The position numbers and the translations under genes are program-made. From Bifidobacterium mellis (lineage in GTDB: Bacteria; Actinomycetota; Actinomycetes; Actinomycetales; Bifidobacteriaceae), in the NCBI RefSeq assembly GCF_000967265.1, contig NZ_KQ033885.1:973538-1037537 (forward strand): 64,000 nucleotides of DNA. The letters run 5' to 3'. The notes beneath the pieces were generated by a model. The model had not been told where the DNA came from and searched no databases. It saw nothing but the letters and a program-made list of their open reading frames with translations. This document shows positions 1 through 10,375 of the stretch, piece by piece; within the stretch, counting starts at the first letter, position 1; every line of letters begins with the position of its first letter.

Positions 1-3000
1 TGGTCCTGGTCGGGCTCCAGGGCCAGCAGGGAGCCGTCATTCCAGGCTTCTGGATTGAGCCGGGAGGCATCCATATCCAGCAGGTAGACATCCCCTCCCG
101 AGAAGCCGGCGCCGAAGTTGCGTCCGGTGGAACCCAGAACAACCACCAGGCCGCCGGTCATGTACTCACAACCGTGGTCGCCCAGGCCCTCGACCACGAA
201 GCGGCCGCCCCCGTTACGGACGGCAAAGCGCTCCCCGGCCCGGCCGGCCACGAACATGTCGCCCGAGGTGGCGCCGAATCCAGCCACGTTGCCGCAGATG
301 ACGGTCCGGTGCGGATCGAAGCGGACGCCCTGGGAGGCGTGGAGGACCAGACGACCGCCGGACAGACCCTTGCCTGCATAGTCGTTGGCCTCGCCGGTCA
401 CCCGGATGGTCTCGCCCCTGGGGATGAATGCACCCAGGGACTGACCGGCAGAACCTGTCAACGTGATGTCCACGGTGTTCGCAGGCAGGCCGGCGGCGCC
501 GTATTTACGGGTGATCCTGTAGCCCAGCATGGTGCCCACGCTCCGGTTGACGTTGCGCACGGTTGTCTTGATGGCCACCGGCCGGCCCTCGTCCAGGGCA
601 TCGACGGCCTGATTGATCAGGTCCACATCCAGGGACTTGTCCAGTTCGTGATCCTGGGCCTGGGTGTGGTGCAGCACCGTGCCCGGGGTGGGGCCCGGCT
701 TGCGCAGGATGGCATCCAGGTCGATGCCCTGGCTCTTCCAGGTGCGCACGGAGGGGTCCCGGCGCAGGCACTCCACGTGGCCGACCGCCTCCTCCAGGCT
801 GGCGAATCCCAGGGAGGCCAGAATCTCCCGCACCTGACGGGCCATGAACATGAAGAAGTTGACCAGGTCCTCGGGCCGACCGGTGAAGCGCGAGCGCAGC
901 TCCGGGTCCTGGGTGGCTATGCCCTGGGGGCAGGTGTTCTTATGGCAGGCCCGCATCATGACGCAGCCCTCCACCTGCAGCGCCGTGGTGGCGAAGCCGA
1001 ACTCCTCGGCCCCCAGCAGAGCGGCTACGACCACGTCGCGGCCGGTCTTGAGCTCCCCGTCGCACTGGACCACAATCCGCGAGCGCAGGTCGTTCATGAC
1101 CAGGGTCTGCTGGGTCTCGGCCAGGCCCAGCTCCCAGGGGGTGCCCGCGTGCTTGATGGCGTTGAGCGGGGCCGCCCCCGTGCCGCCGTCCTGACCGGAG
1201 ATGAGGACCACGTCGGCATGACACTTGGCCACTCCTGCGGCCACCGTTCCCACCCCGTGCTCGGAGACCAGCTTGACGTGGATGCGGGCCCGGGGGTTGG
1301 CCATCTTCAGGTCATGGATGAGCTGTTTCAAGTCCTCGATGGAATAGATGTCGTGGTGGGGCGGAGGAGAGATGAGCTCGACCCCGGGTGTGGAACGCCT
1401 GACCTGGGCTATCCAGGGCGGGACCTTGGCGCCGGGAAGGTGGCCGCCCTCCCCCGGCTTGGCCCCCTGGGCCAGCTTGATCTGCAGGTCGGTGGCCGAG
1501 ACCAGGTAGTCGCTGGTCACCCCGAACCGGGCCGAGGCCACCTGCTTGATGCGGCTGGTCCGGGCCGGGTCTGCAATCCGGTCCGGGGACTCGCCGCCCT
1601 CGCCCGAGTTGGACCGGGCCCCGAGCCGATTCATGGCCAGCGCCATGGTCTCATGGGCCTCCTGGGAGATGGACCCGTAGCTCATGGCTCCAGTGGAGAA
1701 GCGGGTGACGATGGACTCGGCGGGCTCCACCTGGTCCAGGGGTATGGGCGCCCTGTCGGAGTGCAGCTCCATGAGGCCGCGCAGGGTCATACCGCGCTTG
1801 GCCGCCGCGTTCACATGGTCGGTGTAGGTCTTGAAGAGTCCGTAGTCCCCGCGCTTGGTGGACTGCTGGAGCAGGAAGATGGACTCCGGGTCGTTCAGGT
1901 GGTCCTCGCCAGTGCGCCGCCAGTGGTAGTTGCCGCCTGTCTCCAGATCATGCCCGGAGCCTGCGGTCCACTCAATGGGATAGGCCACCCTATGGCGCTG
2001 GGCCACCTCGGCGGCGATCTCGTCCAGGCCTATGCCGCCCACCAGGGAGGTGGTGCCGGTGAACCAGCGGTCGATGACCTCCTGGCTCAGGCCGACGGCC
2101 TCGAAGAGCTGTGAGCCGCGGTAGGACATGATGGTGCTCACGCCCATCTTGCTCATGATCTTCAGGACCCCGGTGCTCAGCGCCCGGACCAGGTTGGCGG
2201 AGGCCTTTTTGGCGTCCACATGCAGGTCGCCGCTGTTGGCCAGGTTCTCCACCGACTCCAGGGCCAGGTAGGGGTTGACGCAGGCGGCGCCGTAGGCGAT
2301 CAGCAGGGCCACATGGTGGACCTCGCGCACGTCGCCGGCCTCCACTGCCAGGGAGACCTGGGTGCGGGTGTGTTGGCGGAGCAGGTGGTGCCGGACGGCC
2401 CCGGTCAGCAGCAGGGAGGGTATGGGTCCCCAGATGTGGTTGGAGTCCCGATCGGACAGGACGAGCACATTGCAACCCTCCTCGATGGCCTGATCCACCT
2501 CCCCTTCGATGGCCTCCAGACGCTCCTCAAGGGCCTTGCCGCCCCCAGCCACCTGGTAGAGGCCGCGGATCAGACGGGGGCGGAAGCGGCCTTCCAGGAC
2601 CGGTGCCCGGTCCAGGCGCTTGATCTGGGCCATCTGCACGGAATCCACCACAGGCAGGTCGATGTGGATCTTCCAAGCGTGCTCGGGGGTGTCCTCCAGA
2701 AGGTTGGGCTCGGGCCCGATGGCCGAGGCGATGCTGGTCACCAGCTCCTCGCGCTCCCAGTCCAGGGGCGGATTGGTGACCTGGGCGAACTTCTGGGTGA
2801 AGTAGTCGAAGAGCATGCGGGACCGGCGCGAGAGCACGGCGATGGGCGCGTCATTGCCCATGGACCCGATGGGCTCGCCGCCGGTTTCGGCCATGGGCCC
2901 CAGCAGCATGGTCAGGTCCTCCCGGGTGTAGCCGAAGGCCTGCTGCCGACGGTGGACCGAGATGCGCGAGTAGTTGACATGCTCGCGCTCGGGCAGGTCG

Positions 3001-4340
3001 TCCAGACGGACGGTCCGCTCCGAAACCCACTTCCGGTAGGGGTGCAGACCGGCCAGTTGGTGCTTGATCTCGCTGTCGGGCACTATCCGGCCCTCTTTGG
3101 TGTCAGCCAGGAACATGCGTCCCGGCTCCAGCCTGCCCTTGGCGACGATGGATTCCTGGGGCGTATCCTCCAGGACGCCGGCCTCCGAAGCCAGGACCAG
3201 GTGGCCGTCATCGGTCAGCTGCCAGCGGCCCGGGCGCAGGCCGTTGCGGTCCAGCTGGGCGCCTACCAGGGTCCCGTCGGTGAAGACGATGGCCGCCGGG
3301 CCGTCCCAGGGCTCGATCAGGGTGTCGTTGTACTCGTAGAAGGCCTTCAGGTCGGGGTCCATGTCCGGATCCTGCTGCCAGGCCGGAGGCATCATCATGG
3401 AGACTGCGTGGGGCAGGGACCGTCCTGCCAGGTGGAGCAGCTCCAGGGTCTCGTCGAAGGTGCCCGAGTCCGAGGCTCCAGGGGTGTTGACCGGCAGGAG
3501 CGGAGCCATGTCGCCCAACAGTTCCGAGCTCAGCATTCCTTCTCGGGCCGACATCCAGTTGCGGTTGCCCTGGATGGTGTTGATCTCCCCGTTGTGGGCG
3601 ATCATCCGGAAGGGCTGGGCCAGGGGCCAAGAGGGGAAGGTGTTGGTGGAGAAGCGGGAGTGGACGATGGCCAGGCGGGCCTTCATGGCCGGATCGCTCA
3701 GGTCGGGGAAGAAGCCCTGCAGCTGCTTGGTGGTCAGCATGCCCTTGTAGGTGATGGTCCGGCAGGACAGGGAGGCGAAGTAGACGCCCAGCTCGTGCTC
3801 GGCCCGCTTGCGGACCCGGTAGCCCAGCCGCTCCAGCTTCAGCCCTCCACGGCCTTGAGGCCCGGCGTCGCACATGATGGGCATCAGGAAGCGGGGCATG
3901 GAGGCCAAGGCCTGCAGACCCAGTCCGTCAGGATTGGTGGGCACCGCCCGCCAGGCCAGGACGCGCAGCCCTTCCTGGCCGGCAATGGAGGCTATGGCCT
4001 CCTCCTGGCTGGCAGCCTGTGCCGGATCCCTGTCCAGGAAGGCCATACCCGCCAGATAGTGGCCGGCTTCAGGAAGATCCCGGTGGACGCGGGTGCGCAT
4101 GAACCCGTCGGGCATGGAGAGCATGATGCCGGCCCCATCGCCGGTGTTGGGCTCGGCTCCCACGGCCCCTCGGTGGTCCAGGTTGACCAGGACGCGGATG
4201 CCCTGTTCGACGATAAGTCTTTCGTCCCGTCGGTTGAGGGTGGCCACCATGCCGAAACCGCAGGCATCGTGTTCCGTATCAGGGTCATAGAGCCCTTGCG
4301 GGCCGTGAACGTGCAGATCGAGAGGGGCCGTGAATGACAC
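1..4340 (-). CDS. gltB: Glutamate synthase (NADPH) large subunit, 3' end cut by window edge
   Basis: Makes glutamate from glutamine and 2-oxoglutarate with the small subunit GltD. The frame opens with a short propeptide followed by EHDACGFGMVATL, the class II glutaminase N-terminus, in which Cys27 would become the catalytic residue after processing. It ends at the left edge in GSTGRNFGAGFSGG, typical of the C-terminal beta-helix, so about 70 residues of a usual ~1500 are missing. I chose GTG at 4340 because GAGGTGAT lies just upstream at ideal spacing; an in-frame ATG at 4379 is the alternative. gltD would be expected to the left. Long open frames on the opposite strand are high-GC shadows. 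Confidence 0.93.
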   Translation of the reverse strand, partial: MSFTAPLDLHVHGPQGLYDPDTEHDACGFGMVATLNRRDERLIVEQGIRVLVNLDHRGAVGAEPNTGDGAGIMLSMPDGFMRTRVHRDLPEAGHYLAGMAFLDRDPAQAASQEEAIASIAGQEGLRVLAWRAVPTNPDGLGLQALASMPRFLMPIMCDAGPQGRGGLKLERLGYRVRKRAEHELGVYFASLSCRTITYKGMLTTKQLQGFFPDLSDPAMKARLAIVHSRFSTNTFPSWPLAQPFRMIAHNGEINTIQGNRNWMSAREGMLSSELLGDMAPLLPVNTPGASDSGTFDETLELLHLAGRSLPHAVSMMMPPAWQQDPDMDPDLKAFYEYNDTLIEPWDGPAAIVFTDGTLVGAQLDRNGLRPGRWQLTDDGHLVLASEAGVLEDTPQESIVAKGRLEPGRMFLADTKEGRIVPDSEIKHQLAGLHPYRKWVSERTVRLDDLPEREHVNYSRISVHRRQQAFGYTREDLTMLLGPMAETGGEPIGSMGNDAPIAVLSRRSRMLFDYFTQKFAQVTNPPLDWEREELVTSIASAIGPEPNLLEDTPEHAWKIHIDLPVVDSVQMAQIKRLDRAPVLEGRFRPRLIRGLYQVAGGGKALEERLEAIEGEVDQAIEEGCNVLVLSDRDSNHIWGPIPSLLLTGAVRHHLLRQHTRTQVSLAVEAGDVREVHHVALLIAYGAACVNPYLALESVENLANSGDLHVDAKKASANLVRALSTGVLKIMSKMGVSTIMSYRGSQLFEAVGLSQEVIDRWFTGTTSLVGGIGLDEIAAEVAQRHRVAYPIEWTAGSGHDLETGGNYHWRRTGEDHLNDPESIFLLQQSTKRGDYGLFKTYTDHVNAAAKRGMTLRGLMELHSDRAPIPLDQVEPAESIVTRFSTGAMSYGSISQEAHETMALAMNRLGARSNSGEGGESPDRIADPARTSRIKQVASARFGVTSDYLVSATDLQIKLAQGAKPGEGGHLPGAKVPPWIAQVRRSTPGVELISPPPHHDIYSIEDLKQLIHDLKMANPRARIHVKLVSEHGVGTVAAGVAKCHADVVLISGQDGGTGAAPLNAIKHAGTPWELGLAETQQTLVMNDLRSRIVVQCDGELKTGRDVVVAALLGAEEFGFATTALQVEGCVMMRACHKNTCPQGIATQDPELRSRFTGRPEDLVNFFMFMARQVREILASLGFASLEEAVGHVECLRRDPSVRTWKSQGIDLDAILRKPGPTPGTVLHHTQAQDHELDKSLDVDLINQAVDALDEGRPVAIKTTVRNVNRSVGTMLGYRITRKYGAAGLPANTVDITLTGSAGQSLGAFIPRGETIRVTGEANDYAGKGLSGGRLVLHASQGVRFDPHRTVICGNVAGFGATSGDMFVAGRAGERFAVRNGGGRFVVEGLGDHGCEYMTGGLVVVLGSTGRNFGAGFSGGDVYLLDMDASRLNPEAWNDGSLLALEPDQD

Positions 4341-4463
4341 CGCAATCACCTCATTCGTGGACGGGGGCGGGGCCGGCATGCTCCACCCTTGAGGAGCCTT
4401 GTCAATGGTGAATCAACAGAATAATGCATCCACAGGTGACATCCGTGTAACGTTCCGCAGTGT

Positions 4464-5807
4464 CTAACGAATTCCTACCGCATCCAGGACCTGATCGATG
4501 ACCAGATCGTTGAGCAGACGGCCCCGGCGGGTCACCTGTATTCTGTCACGCAAGGGCAGCAGGAGACCCTGATCGACCAGATCCCTAAGGATCTTCGGGT
4601 CGGCCGGACGACCCGCCTGCCTGGTCAGCCGATCCAGTCCCAGACCTTCCGGCAGGCGCAGGGCCAGCATGACCGTCTCCTCCAGGTCCTGTCTGAAGCC
4701 CAGAAGCTCGGCATCCTGCCAGGGCACATGTCCGGCGTCCATGGCGGCGGCCCAGTCCCTGGGGTGGGCGATGTCCCAGGAGCGGATGGCCCGGGCACGC
4801 CTCTCCCCCAGGCCGGGCTCCGGCGACAGCCACCAGCGTGCCCCGGGATCGGCATCCTGCACCGCTGCTGTTCCTGTGGCCCTGAACCCGGGCGAGACGG
4901 ACGGCATGGGCTCCTGTTCCCGAGCTGCATCCACCGGCGCCATGCCTGTGTCCTGGCCGTCCAGGCCCCGATAGTGGGAGTGGGCGCCGGGCCCGATGCC
5001 GGCCCAGTCCACGTTGTGCCAGTAGCCCAGGTTGTGGCGGCTCTCCTGGCCGGGACGGGCCCAGTTGGAGATCTCGTACCAGTTAAGGCCTGCCTGGGAG
5101 AGCATGTCGTCGGCCATCTCGTACTTGGCCGCCTCGTCATCGTCATCGGGGGCGGGCAGTTGGCCCCGGCGCACGGCACGGCCCATCTTAGTGGTCGGTT
5201 CCAGGGTCAGGGCATAGGCGGAGACATGGTCCACTCCCAGGTCCAGGGCCGCCTGCAGGCTGGTCCGCCAATCCTCGAGCCGCTCCCCCGGAGTCCCGTA
5301 GATCAGGTCCACACTGGCCCTGAGCCCCAGATCCTGAGCAGCGGCCACATCAGTGGTCACATTGGCAGGGGTGTGGGTACGGTCCAGGGTGGCCAGGACG
5401 CTGGGCACCGCTGACTGCATGCCGAAGGAGACGCGGTTGATGCCGCCCCGGAGCAGCTGCTCCAGATAGGTCCGATCCACGGTGTCGGGGTTGGCCTCGG
5501 TGGTGATCTCAGCCCCGGGGGATAGCCCCCAGAGGTCGGCCACGGCCTCGACCATGCGGACCAGATCCTGGGCAGGCAGGATGGTCGGCGTGCCTCCGCC
5601 GAAGAAGATGGTGGATACGGGCGGCTCTATCAGGCCGCGGGAGGTCTGCCAGTCGCGGACCATGCGCATCTCCTGGATGGCCAGGTCGGCGTAGTGCTCC
5701 CGGCTGGCGCCCCCGCCCAGGTCGCGGGCCGTGTAGGTGTTGAAGTCGCAGTAGCCACAGCGGCGCATGCAGAAGGGCACATGGATGTACACCTGGTAGG
5801 AGCCCAC
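4464..5807 (-). CDS. hemW: Radical SAM heme chaperone HemW (HemN-like)
   Basis: Radical SAM protein of the HemW family, thought to deliver heme to target proteins; often mislabelled coproporphyrinogen III oxidase. The N-terminus has the 4Fe-4S motif FCMRRCGYCDF (CX3CX2C, residues about 12-19), followed by the GGGTPT segment that binds SAM. It is 447 aa, somewhat longer than the ~380-400 typical, with a loosely conserved insert near residues 280-330. The GTG start lies four bases after the lepA stop, and AAGGAGG inside the last lepA codons serves as its ribosome binding site, so the two are probably translationally coupled. The lepA-hemW order is common in Gram-positives. Confidence 0.9.
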   Translation of the reverse strand: MGSYQVYIHVPFCMRRCGYCDFNTYTARDLGGGASREHYADLAIQEMRMVRDWQTSRGLIEPPVSTIFFGGGTPTILPAQDLVRMVEAVADLWGLSPGAEITTEANPDTVDRTYLEQLLRGGINRVSFGMQSAVPSVLATLDRTHTPANVTTDVAAAQDLGLRASVDLIYGTPGERLEDWRTSLQAALDLGVDHVSAYALTLEPTTKMGRAVRRGQLPAPDDDDEAAKYEMADDMLSQAGLNWYEISNWARPGQESRHNLGYWHNVDWAGIGPGAHSHYRGLDGQDTGMAPVDAAREQEPMPSVSPGFRATGTAAVQDADPGARWWLSPEPGLGERRARAIRSWDIAHPRDWAAAMDAGHVPWQDAELLGFRQDLEETVMLALRLPEGLGLDRLTRQAGRPADPKILRDLVDQGLLLPLRDRIQVTRRGRLLNDLVIDQVLDAVGIR

Positions 5808-5811
5808 CCGT

Positions 5812-7689
5812 TCAGCCCTCCTTCTTGGCGGCGGCCCGGATCTTGTCCTTGGTGTCCCGGTCCTGGGCCTGGCCCGTGCTCAGGGCGGCGATGAAGGCCT
5901 CCTGGGGCACCTCGACATGTCCCAGCATCTTCATGCGCTTCTTGCCAGCCTTCTGCTTCTCCAACAGCTTGCGCTTGCGGGTGATATCGCCCCCGTAGCA
6001 CTTGGCCAGCACGTCCTTGCGCAGGGCGCTGATGGTCTCCCGGGCGATGATCCGCGACCCTATGGCCGCCTGGATGGGGATCTCGAACTGCTGGCGGGGA
6101 ATAAGCTTGCGCAGCTTCTTGGTCATCATCACCCCGTAGGCGTAGGCCTTGTCCTTGTGGACGATGGCCGAGAAGGCGTCGATCTTCTCCCCCTGGATGA
6201 GGATGTCCACCTTGACCAGGTCGGCGGACTGGGTGCCGTCGGACTGGTAGTCCAGGCTGGCGTAGCCCTTGGTCCGGCTCTTCAGCTGGTCGAAGAAGTC
6301 GAAGACGATCTCGGCCAGGGGCATCTTGTAGTGCATCTCGACGCGCTCGGGGCTCAGATACTCCATGGTCCCCATCCGCCCGCGATGGTCCTGGCAGAGC
6401 TCCATGACCGGTCCGATGAACTCCTTGGGGGTGATGATGTCGGCGCTGACCACCGGCTCCAGAATCCGGCGAACCTTGCCGTCGGGGAATTCGCTGGGGT
6501 TGGTCACCGTATGCTCGCTGCCGTCCTCCATGGTCACCTGGTAGGTGACGTTGGGGGCTGTGGCGATCAGGTCCATGCCGAACTCCCTGCTCAGGCGCTC
6601 GGTGACGATCTCCATGTGCAGCAGTCCCAGGAAGCCGCAGCGGAAACCGAAGCCCAGGGCCACTGAGGTCTCCGGTTCGTAGACCAGGGCCGCATCGTTG
6701 AGCTTGAGCTTGTCCAGGGCGTCGCGCAGCTCGGGGAACTGGGCGTTGTCGATGGGGAAGAGCCCGGAATAGACCATGGGCTGGGGGTCCTGATAGCCGG
6801 GCAGGGGCTCATTGGCCGGGTTGGCCTCGGTGGTGACCGTGTCGCCCACCTTGGACTGGCTGACGTCCTTGACGCCGGTGATTATATAGCCGACCTCCCC
6901 GGCACCCAGGGCCTTGGTGGGGGTCATGTCCGGGCTGATCACACCCAGCTCGATGGGGTCATGCACGGTCCCCCGGCCCATCATGCGGATCTTCTGGCGC
7001 TCCTTGAGCTCGCCGTCCACCATCCTGATATAGGTGACGATTCCCCGGTAGGAGTCGTAGACCGAGTCGAAGATCAGGGCCCGGGCCGGAGCCTTGGGGT
7101 CCCCCTTGGGGGCCGGCACCTGGTCCACGATGCGGTCCACCAGTTCGCGGATACCTTCGCCGGTCTTGCCTGATACCCGCAGCACCTCGTCCGTGGAGCA
7201 GCCGATCAGGTTGGCTATCTCCTCGGCATGCTTGTCAGGCTCGGCCGAGGGCAGGTCGATCTTGTTGAGGACGGGGATGATGGTCAGGTCATCCTCCAGG
7301 GCCATATAGAGGTTGGAGAGGGTCTGCGCCTCAATGCCCTGGGTGGCATCCACCAGCAGGACAGCGCCCTCGCAGGCCTCCAGGGCCCGGGAGACCTCGT
7401 AGGTGAAGTCCACGTGGCCGGGGGTGTCAATCATGCCCAGGGTGTATTCGACGCCGTCCTTGACCCAGGGCAGGCGGACGGCCTGGGACTTGATGGTGAT
7501 GCCACGCTCCTGCTCGATGTCCATCCTGTCCAGGAACCGGTCGTGCATCTCGCGCTTGGGCACGATCCCGCTCAGCTGCAGGATCCGGTCGGCCACCGTG
7601 GATTTGCCGTGATCGATATGGGCGATGATGCAGAAGTTGCGGATCAGCGATTGGTCGGTGAATCCTGGTTGGTTCTTGGCTTCCTGCAC
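5812..7689 (-). CDS. lepA: Elongation factor 4 (back-translocating GTPase LepA)
   Basis: Ribosomal GTPase that can back-translocate stalled ribosomes and affects initiation and assembly. The G domain begins with [13 protein letters not shown] (P loop), DTPGHVDF (G3) and NKIDLP (G4). EF-G-like domains follow, then the LepA-specific C-terminal domain ending in a Lys-rich tail ([17 protein letters not shown]). At 625 aa it is close to the usual ~600. GTG start, with GAGGAGAG upstream. It is divergent from rpsT, and the ~145-bp gap between them must carry both promoters. Confidence 0.97.
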   Translation of the reverse strand: MQEAKNQPGFTDQSLIRNFCIIAHIDHGKSTVADRILQLSGIVPKREMHDRFLDRMDIEQERGITIKSQAVRLPWVKDGVEYTLGMIDTPGHVDFTYEVSRALEACEGAVLLVDATQGIEAQTLSNLYMALEDDLTIIPVLNKIDLPSAEPDKHAEEIANLIGCSTDEVLRVSGKTGEGIRELVDRIVDQVPAPKGDPKAPARALIFDSVYDSYRGIVTYIRMVDGELKERQKIRMMGRGTVHDPIELGVISPDMTPTKALGAGEVGYIITGVKDVSQSKVGDTVTTEANPANEPLPGYQDPQPMVYSGLFPIDNAQFPELRDALDKLKLNDAALVYEPETSVALGFGFRCGFLGLLHMEIVTERLSREFGMDLIATAPNVTYQVTMEDGSEHTVTNPSEFPDGKVRRILEPVVSADIITPKEFIGPVMELCQDHRGRMGTMEYLSPERVEMHYKMPLAEIVFDFFDQLKSRTKGYASLDYQSDGTQSADLVKVDILIQGEKIDAFSAIVHKDKAYAYGVMMTKKLRKLIPRQQFEIPIQAAIGSRIIARETISALRKDVLAKCYGGDITRKRKLLEKQKAGKKRMKMLGHVEVPQEAFIAALSTGQAQDRDTKDKIRAAAKKEG

Positions 7690-7834
7690 CGGTCTGCTCT
7701 CCTCACGTACGTCTGGTCTAACGATTCTAGACGATGCCCTGGGCCGAAGCGCCCGCCCCTGGCGGATTCTTCTCCCGGTCGGGTGCTACTATGGTGGGTT
7801 GTCTGTACAGATACATTCATCGTTTGGAGCAACA

Positions 7835-8095
7835 TTGGCAAACATCAAGTCGCAGAAGAAGCGGGTCATCACCAACGAAAAGGCGCACCTGCGCAACAAG
7901 GAGGTCAAGAGCGCAATCAAGACCTCCGTGCGTTCCGTGCGCAAGGCCGTGGATGCCGGTGACAAGGAGGCCGCTCAGGCTGCCTACCAGGTGGCCGCCC
8001 GCCGTCTGGACAAGGCCGCCGGCAAGGGTGTGATTCACCGCAACCAGGCCGCCAACCGCAAGTCCGGTCTGGCCAACGCCGTCAACGCCCTCTGA
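7835..8095 (+). CDS. rpsT: 30S ribosomal protein S20, TTG start
   Basis: Small primary-binding protein of the 30S subunit that contacts the 5' domain of 16S rRNA. The 86-aa product begins [21 protein letters not shown] and is strongly basic and helical, as is usual for S20. The start is TTG at 7835: GGAG at 7826-7829 sits five bases upstream, and no in-frame ATG or GTG fits the family N-terminus. A UUG start is also known for E. coli rpsT, where it matters for autoregulation, so the rare start may be functional here too. A perfect hairpin terminator follows 17 bases after the stop. Confidence 0.95.
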   Translation: MANIKSQKKRVITNEKAHLRNKEVKSAIKTSVRSVRKAVDAGDKEAAQAAYQVAARRLDKAAGKGVIHRNQAANRKSGLANAVNAL

Positions 8096-8111
8096 ACCGG
8101 GTGCCCCATTG

Positions 8112-8145
8112 GGGCCGGTGACCCAAGCGCTTGGGTCACCGGCCC
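8112..8145 (+). terminator. Rho-independent terminator of rpsT
   Basis: Perfect inverted repeat with a 17-base arm, GGGCCGGTGACCCAAGC, followed by its complement and a T-run at 8146-8150. The outer half overlaps the last codons of the convergent TRIC-type gene, so it may act in both directions. Confidence 0.93.
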
Positions 8146-8930
8146 TTTTTCGTATCCGATTTCCTGTCCGGGTCCTCGCCGGTGTGCTTGATGGTGACGC
8201 TGATGTTCGACCTGCCGCGCATCAAGTGACGGATGGCCCTGGCCAGCTGGGCGTCGTTGAGCGGCAGCCGGGCCGAGCGACGGTCCATTGCCCCGGGCAC
8301 CAGGATGTCGAATTTCACCGAGATGATGCGCAGAACGACCACCAGGGCCACAATGGCCAGGTCCAGGATCATGTCGACCCGGGCCGGATAGAGCCCATGC
8401 TGCTGGGCGCGCGTGGAGGCCAAGGTCAGCAGACAACCGATCAGGGAGGGCAGCGCGTACCAGTGCTGGTCCTGGATGACCGCCGGCACCTGGTTGAGGA
8501 GGATGTCGCGCAGCAGGCCGCCGACCAGGGCCGTGGCCATGCCCATGAAGATGGCCGTCATGCCACCGGTTCCACACATCAGGGCCTTGGCGGTCCCGTT
8601 GACGGCGAAGGATCCCAGGGCCATGGCATCGGTGACCAGCATGGACCAGGTCATTCGGCTGATTTCAGGATGGGCGACAGCCACCACCAGGCCGGATGCC
8701 AGGGTGACGATGACCGAGCCCTTGTCGGTGATGCCACTGGGCGGCACCTGTCCCAGCAGGACGTCACGAACCACCCCACCGCCCAGGGCGCTGATCCAGG
8801 AAACCAAGAGGATGGCGATGATGTCGTAGCCCTTGCGCACGGCAGCCAGACCGCCCGAAAGCCCGCAGCTCAAGATGCCCAGGTACTCGATGACCATGAA
8901 GATGAGGTTCCCCTCCAAGGCCGTCTTCAT
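8136..8930 (-). CDS. TRIC family (UPF0126) trimeric cation channel-like membrane protein
   Basis: Integral membrane protein with two tandem UPF0126/TRIC repeats, each carrying a GG-RD-L-QVP element (GGGVVRDVLLGQVP near residue 60, VGGLLRDILLNQVP near 145). About seven hydrophobic segments precede a basic, soluble tail of ~55 residues. Bacterial members are TRIC-like potassium channels; the physiological role here is unknown. I place the start at ATG 8930 (MKTALEGN), preceded by GAGGAG. An in-frame start at 8966 would add 12 polar residues. The 3' end overlaps the rpsT terminator hairpin. Confidence 0.85.
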   Translation of the reverse strand: MKTALEGNLIFMVIEYLGILSCGLSGGLAAVRKGYDIIAILLVSWISALGGGVVRDVLLGQVPPSGITDKGSVIVTLASGLVVAVAHPEISRMTWSMLVTDAMALGSFAVNGTAKALMCGTGGMTAIFMGMATALVGGLLRDILLNQVPAVIQDQHWYALPSLIGCLLTLASTRAQQHGLYPARVDMILDLAIVALVVVLRIISVKFDILVPGAMDRRSARLPLNDAQLARAIRHLMRGRSNISVTIKHTGEDPDRKSDTKKGR

Positions 8931-9035
8931 CCCGCGCTTCTCCTCCCGGAATCGTCCCGCACTCAAATCTGTCTATAGATTAGCCAACCCCAAGGCTGAA
9001 CAGGCCGGGGATGTGTCCAAGGCCACAAAGATGAG

Positions 9036-9077
9036 GGAAGGCGGCCCAGGGCAAAAAGTCGCCCTGAAGCCGCCTTC
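9036..9077 (-). terminator. Inverted repeat between ilvE and the TRIC gene, possible terminator
   Basis: A ~16-bp stem (GAAGGCGGC and GCCCTG arms with one mismatch) around a short loop, 37 bases after the ilvE stop. On the ilvE transcript no U-run follows, so function is uncertain. Confidence 0.45.
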
Positions 9078-9113
9078 CTTTCAAGACCTGTCAGGCAGGA
9101 ATGGGGTCAGTGC

Positions 9114-10241
9114 TCAGCAGACCTTCCACATCCAATCGTGCGGATCCTCGATCTCGCCCAGCTGGATGCCCAGGAGCTCGTTGCGCAGGTCCATGGTGAC
9201 CTTGCCTGAACCACCGTCGGCCACCTGGACGTCGAAGTTCTCGGACTTGAAGCGCCCGATCGGGGTGATGATGGCGGCGGTCCCGCAGGCGAACACCTCG
9301 GTGACCTCGCCCGAACGGATGTCGTCCAGCAGGGTGTCCAGACGGATCATGGTCTCCACCACGTCACGACCGTGGTCCTGGGCCAGGGCGATCAGGGAGT
9401 TTCGGGTGACGCCGGGCAGAATGGTTCCGGTCAGGCTGGGGGTCTCCAGGTGTCCGTCCTTGTGGACGGTGAACATGTTCATGCCGCCCAGCTCCTCCAG
9501 GTAGGTCTTGGTAGCCGCATCAACGAAGCAGACCTGCTCGCAACCATGCTCGGCACCGCGGTTCTCGCCCAGCAGGGAGGCCGCGTAGTTGCCGCCGCAC
9601 TTGGCGAAGCCGGTGCCACCGGGGCCGGTGCGGAACCACTTGTCCTCCACCCAGATGCTGACCGGCTTGACACCGCCGGCGAAGTAGGGTCCCGAGGGCG
9701 AGGCGATGACGCAATAATCCACCGCATGCGGGGCGCGCACGCCCAGGAAGGGTTCGGAGGCGAACATGTAGGGGCGCATATAAAGCGTGTATTCACGCCT
9801 CCTGGGCACCCAGGCCGCGTCACGGCGAACCAGGGCCGCGACCGAACCCAGGAAGTCATCGGGCTCCAGCGGGGGCAGGGCCAGACGCTTGGCTGAGTTG
9901 TAGAAGCGCTGGGCGTTGGCATCGGGCCGGAAGAGCCAGATGGAACCATCGTCGTGGTAGTAGGCCTTGAGTCCCTCGAAGGCCTCCTGGGCGTAGTGAA
10001 GCACCGAGGCCCCCGGATCCAGGCTGATCGGTCCGTAGGGCTCAACCCTGCGATCCTTCCAGCCGTCATCCGAAGTCCATCCCATGTGGGTCATGTTGTC
10101 GGAGAAGAGCTGACCGAAGGCGGGCTTGTCAATCAGCCGGGCACGTTCCTCGTCAGAGGCGGGATGATCGTTGGGAATGACCTTGAAAGCGTCCGCCAAC
10201 TCATTGAGTGCCTTCGGGTCGTGATGTGATTGCTCTGCCAT
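9114..10241 (-). CDS. ilvE: Branched-chain amino acid aminotransferase
   Basis: PLP class IV aminotransferase interconverting Leu, Ile and Val with their 2-oxoacids. The 375-aa length matches actinobacterial BCAT. The PLP-binding lysine lies in FAKCGGNYAASL (about residue 165-175), and the conserved GTAAIITPIG segment is near the C-terminus. ATG start. It is separated from upstream rplY by a strong terminator (10376-10410), so it probably has its own promoter in the ~130 bases before the start, although I see no convincing consensus boxes there. Confidence 0.96.
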   Translation of the reverse strand: MAEQSHHDPKALNELADAFKVIPNDHPASDEERARLIDKPAFGQLFSDNMTHMGWTSDDGWKDRRVEPYGPISLDPGASVLHYAQEAFEGLKAYYHDDGSIWLFRPDANAQRFYNSAKRLALPPLEPDDFLGSVAALVRRDAAWVPRRREYTLYMRPYMFASEPFLGVRAPHAVDYCVIASPSGPYFAGGVKPVSIWVEDKWFRTGPGGTGFAKCGGNYAASLLGENRGAEHGCEQVCFVDAATKTYLEELGGMNMFTVHKDGHLETPSLTGTILPGVTRNSLIALAQDHGRDVVETMIRLDTLLDDIRSGEVTEVFACGTAAIITPIGRFKSENFDVQVADGGSGKVTMDLRNELLGIQLGEIEDPHDWMWKVC

Positions 10242-10375
10242 TGTCTACCACTTCTTCTTGCTACTGTATTTGGTTGCTCGGGTGCAATGCTTATGGCGAT
10301 GCCCGGTACCCGAACTATCGCATAGGCAGGCCCCGACCTGTTCATCTCATTTCGCATAGTGACCTTCTCATGCAA

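Noticed and set aside
174-4337. Two long plus-strand open frames (646 and 705 aa)
   Set aside because: Antisense shadows of gltB; their composition (Gly, Gln, His, Val, Leu) is typical of high-GC complementary frames and they show no motifs.
10133-10357. Ile/Val-rich upstream ORF (AIVRVPGIAISIA) before and overlapping ilvE, possible branched-chain leader
   Set aside because: It starts only 18 bases after the rplY terminator, leaving no room for a promoter, and runs 100 bases into ilvE in another frame; chance composition is more likely.
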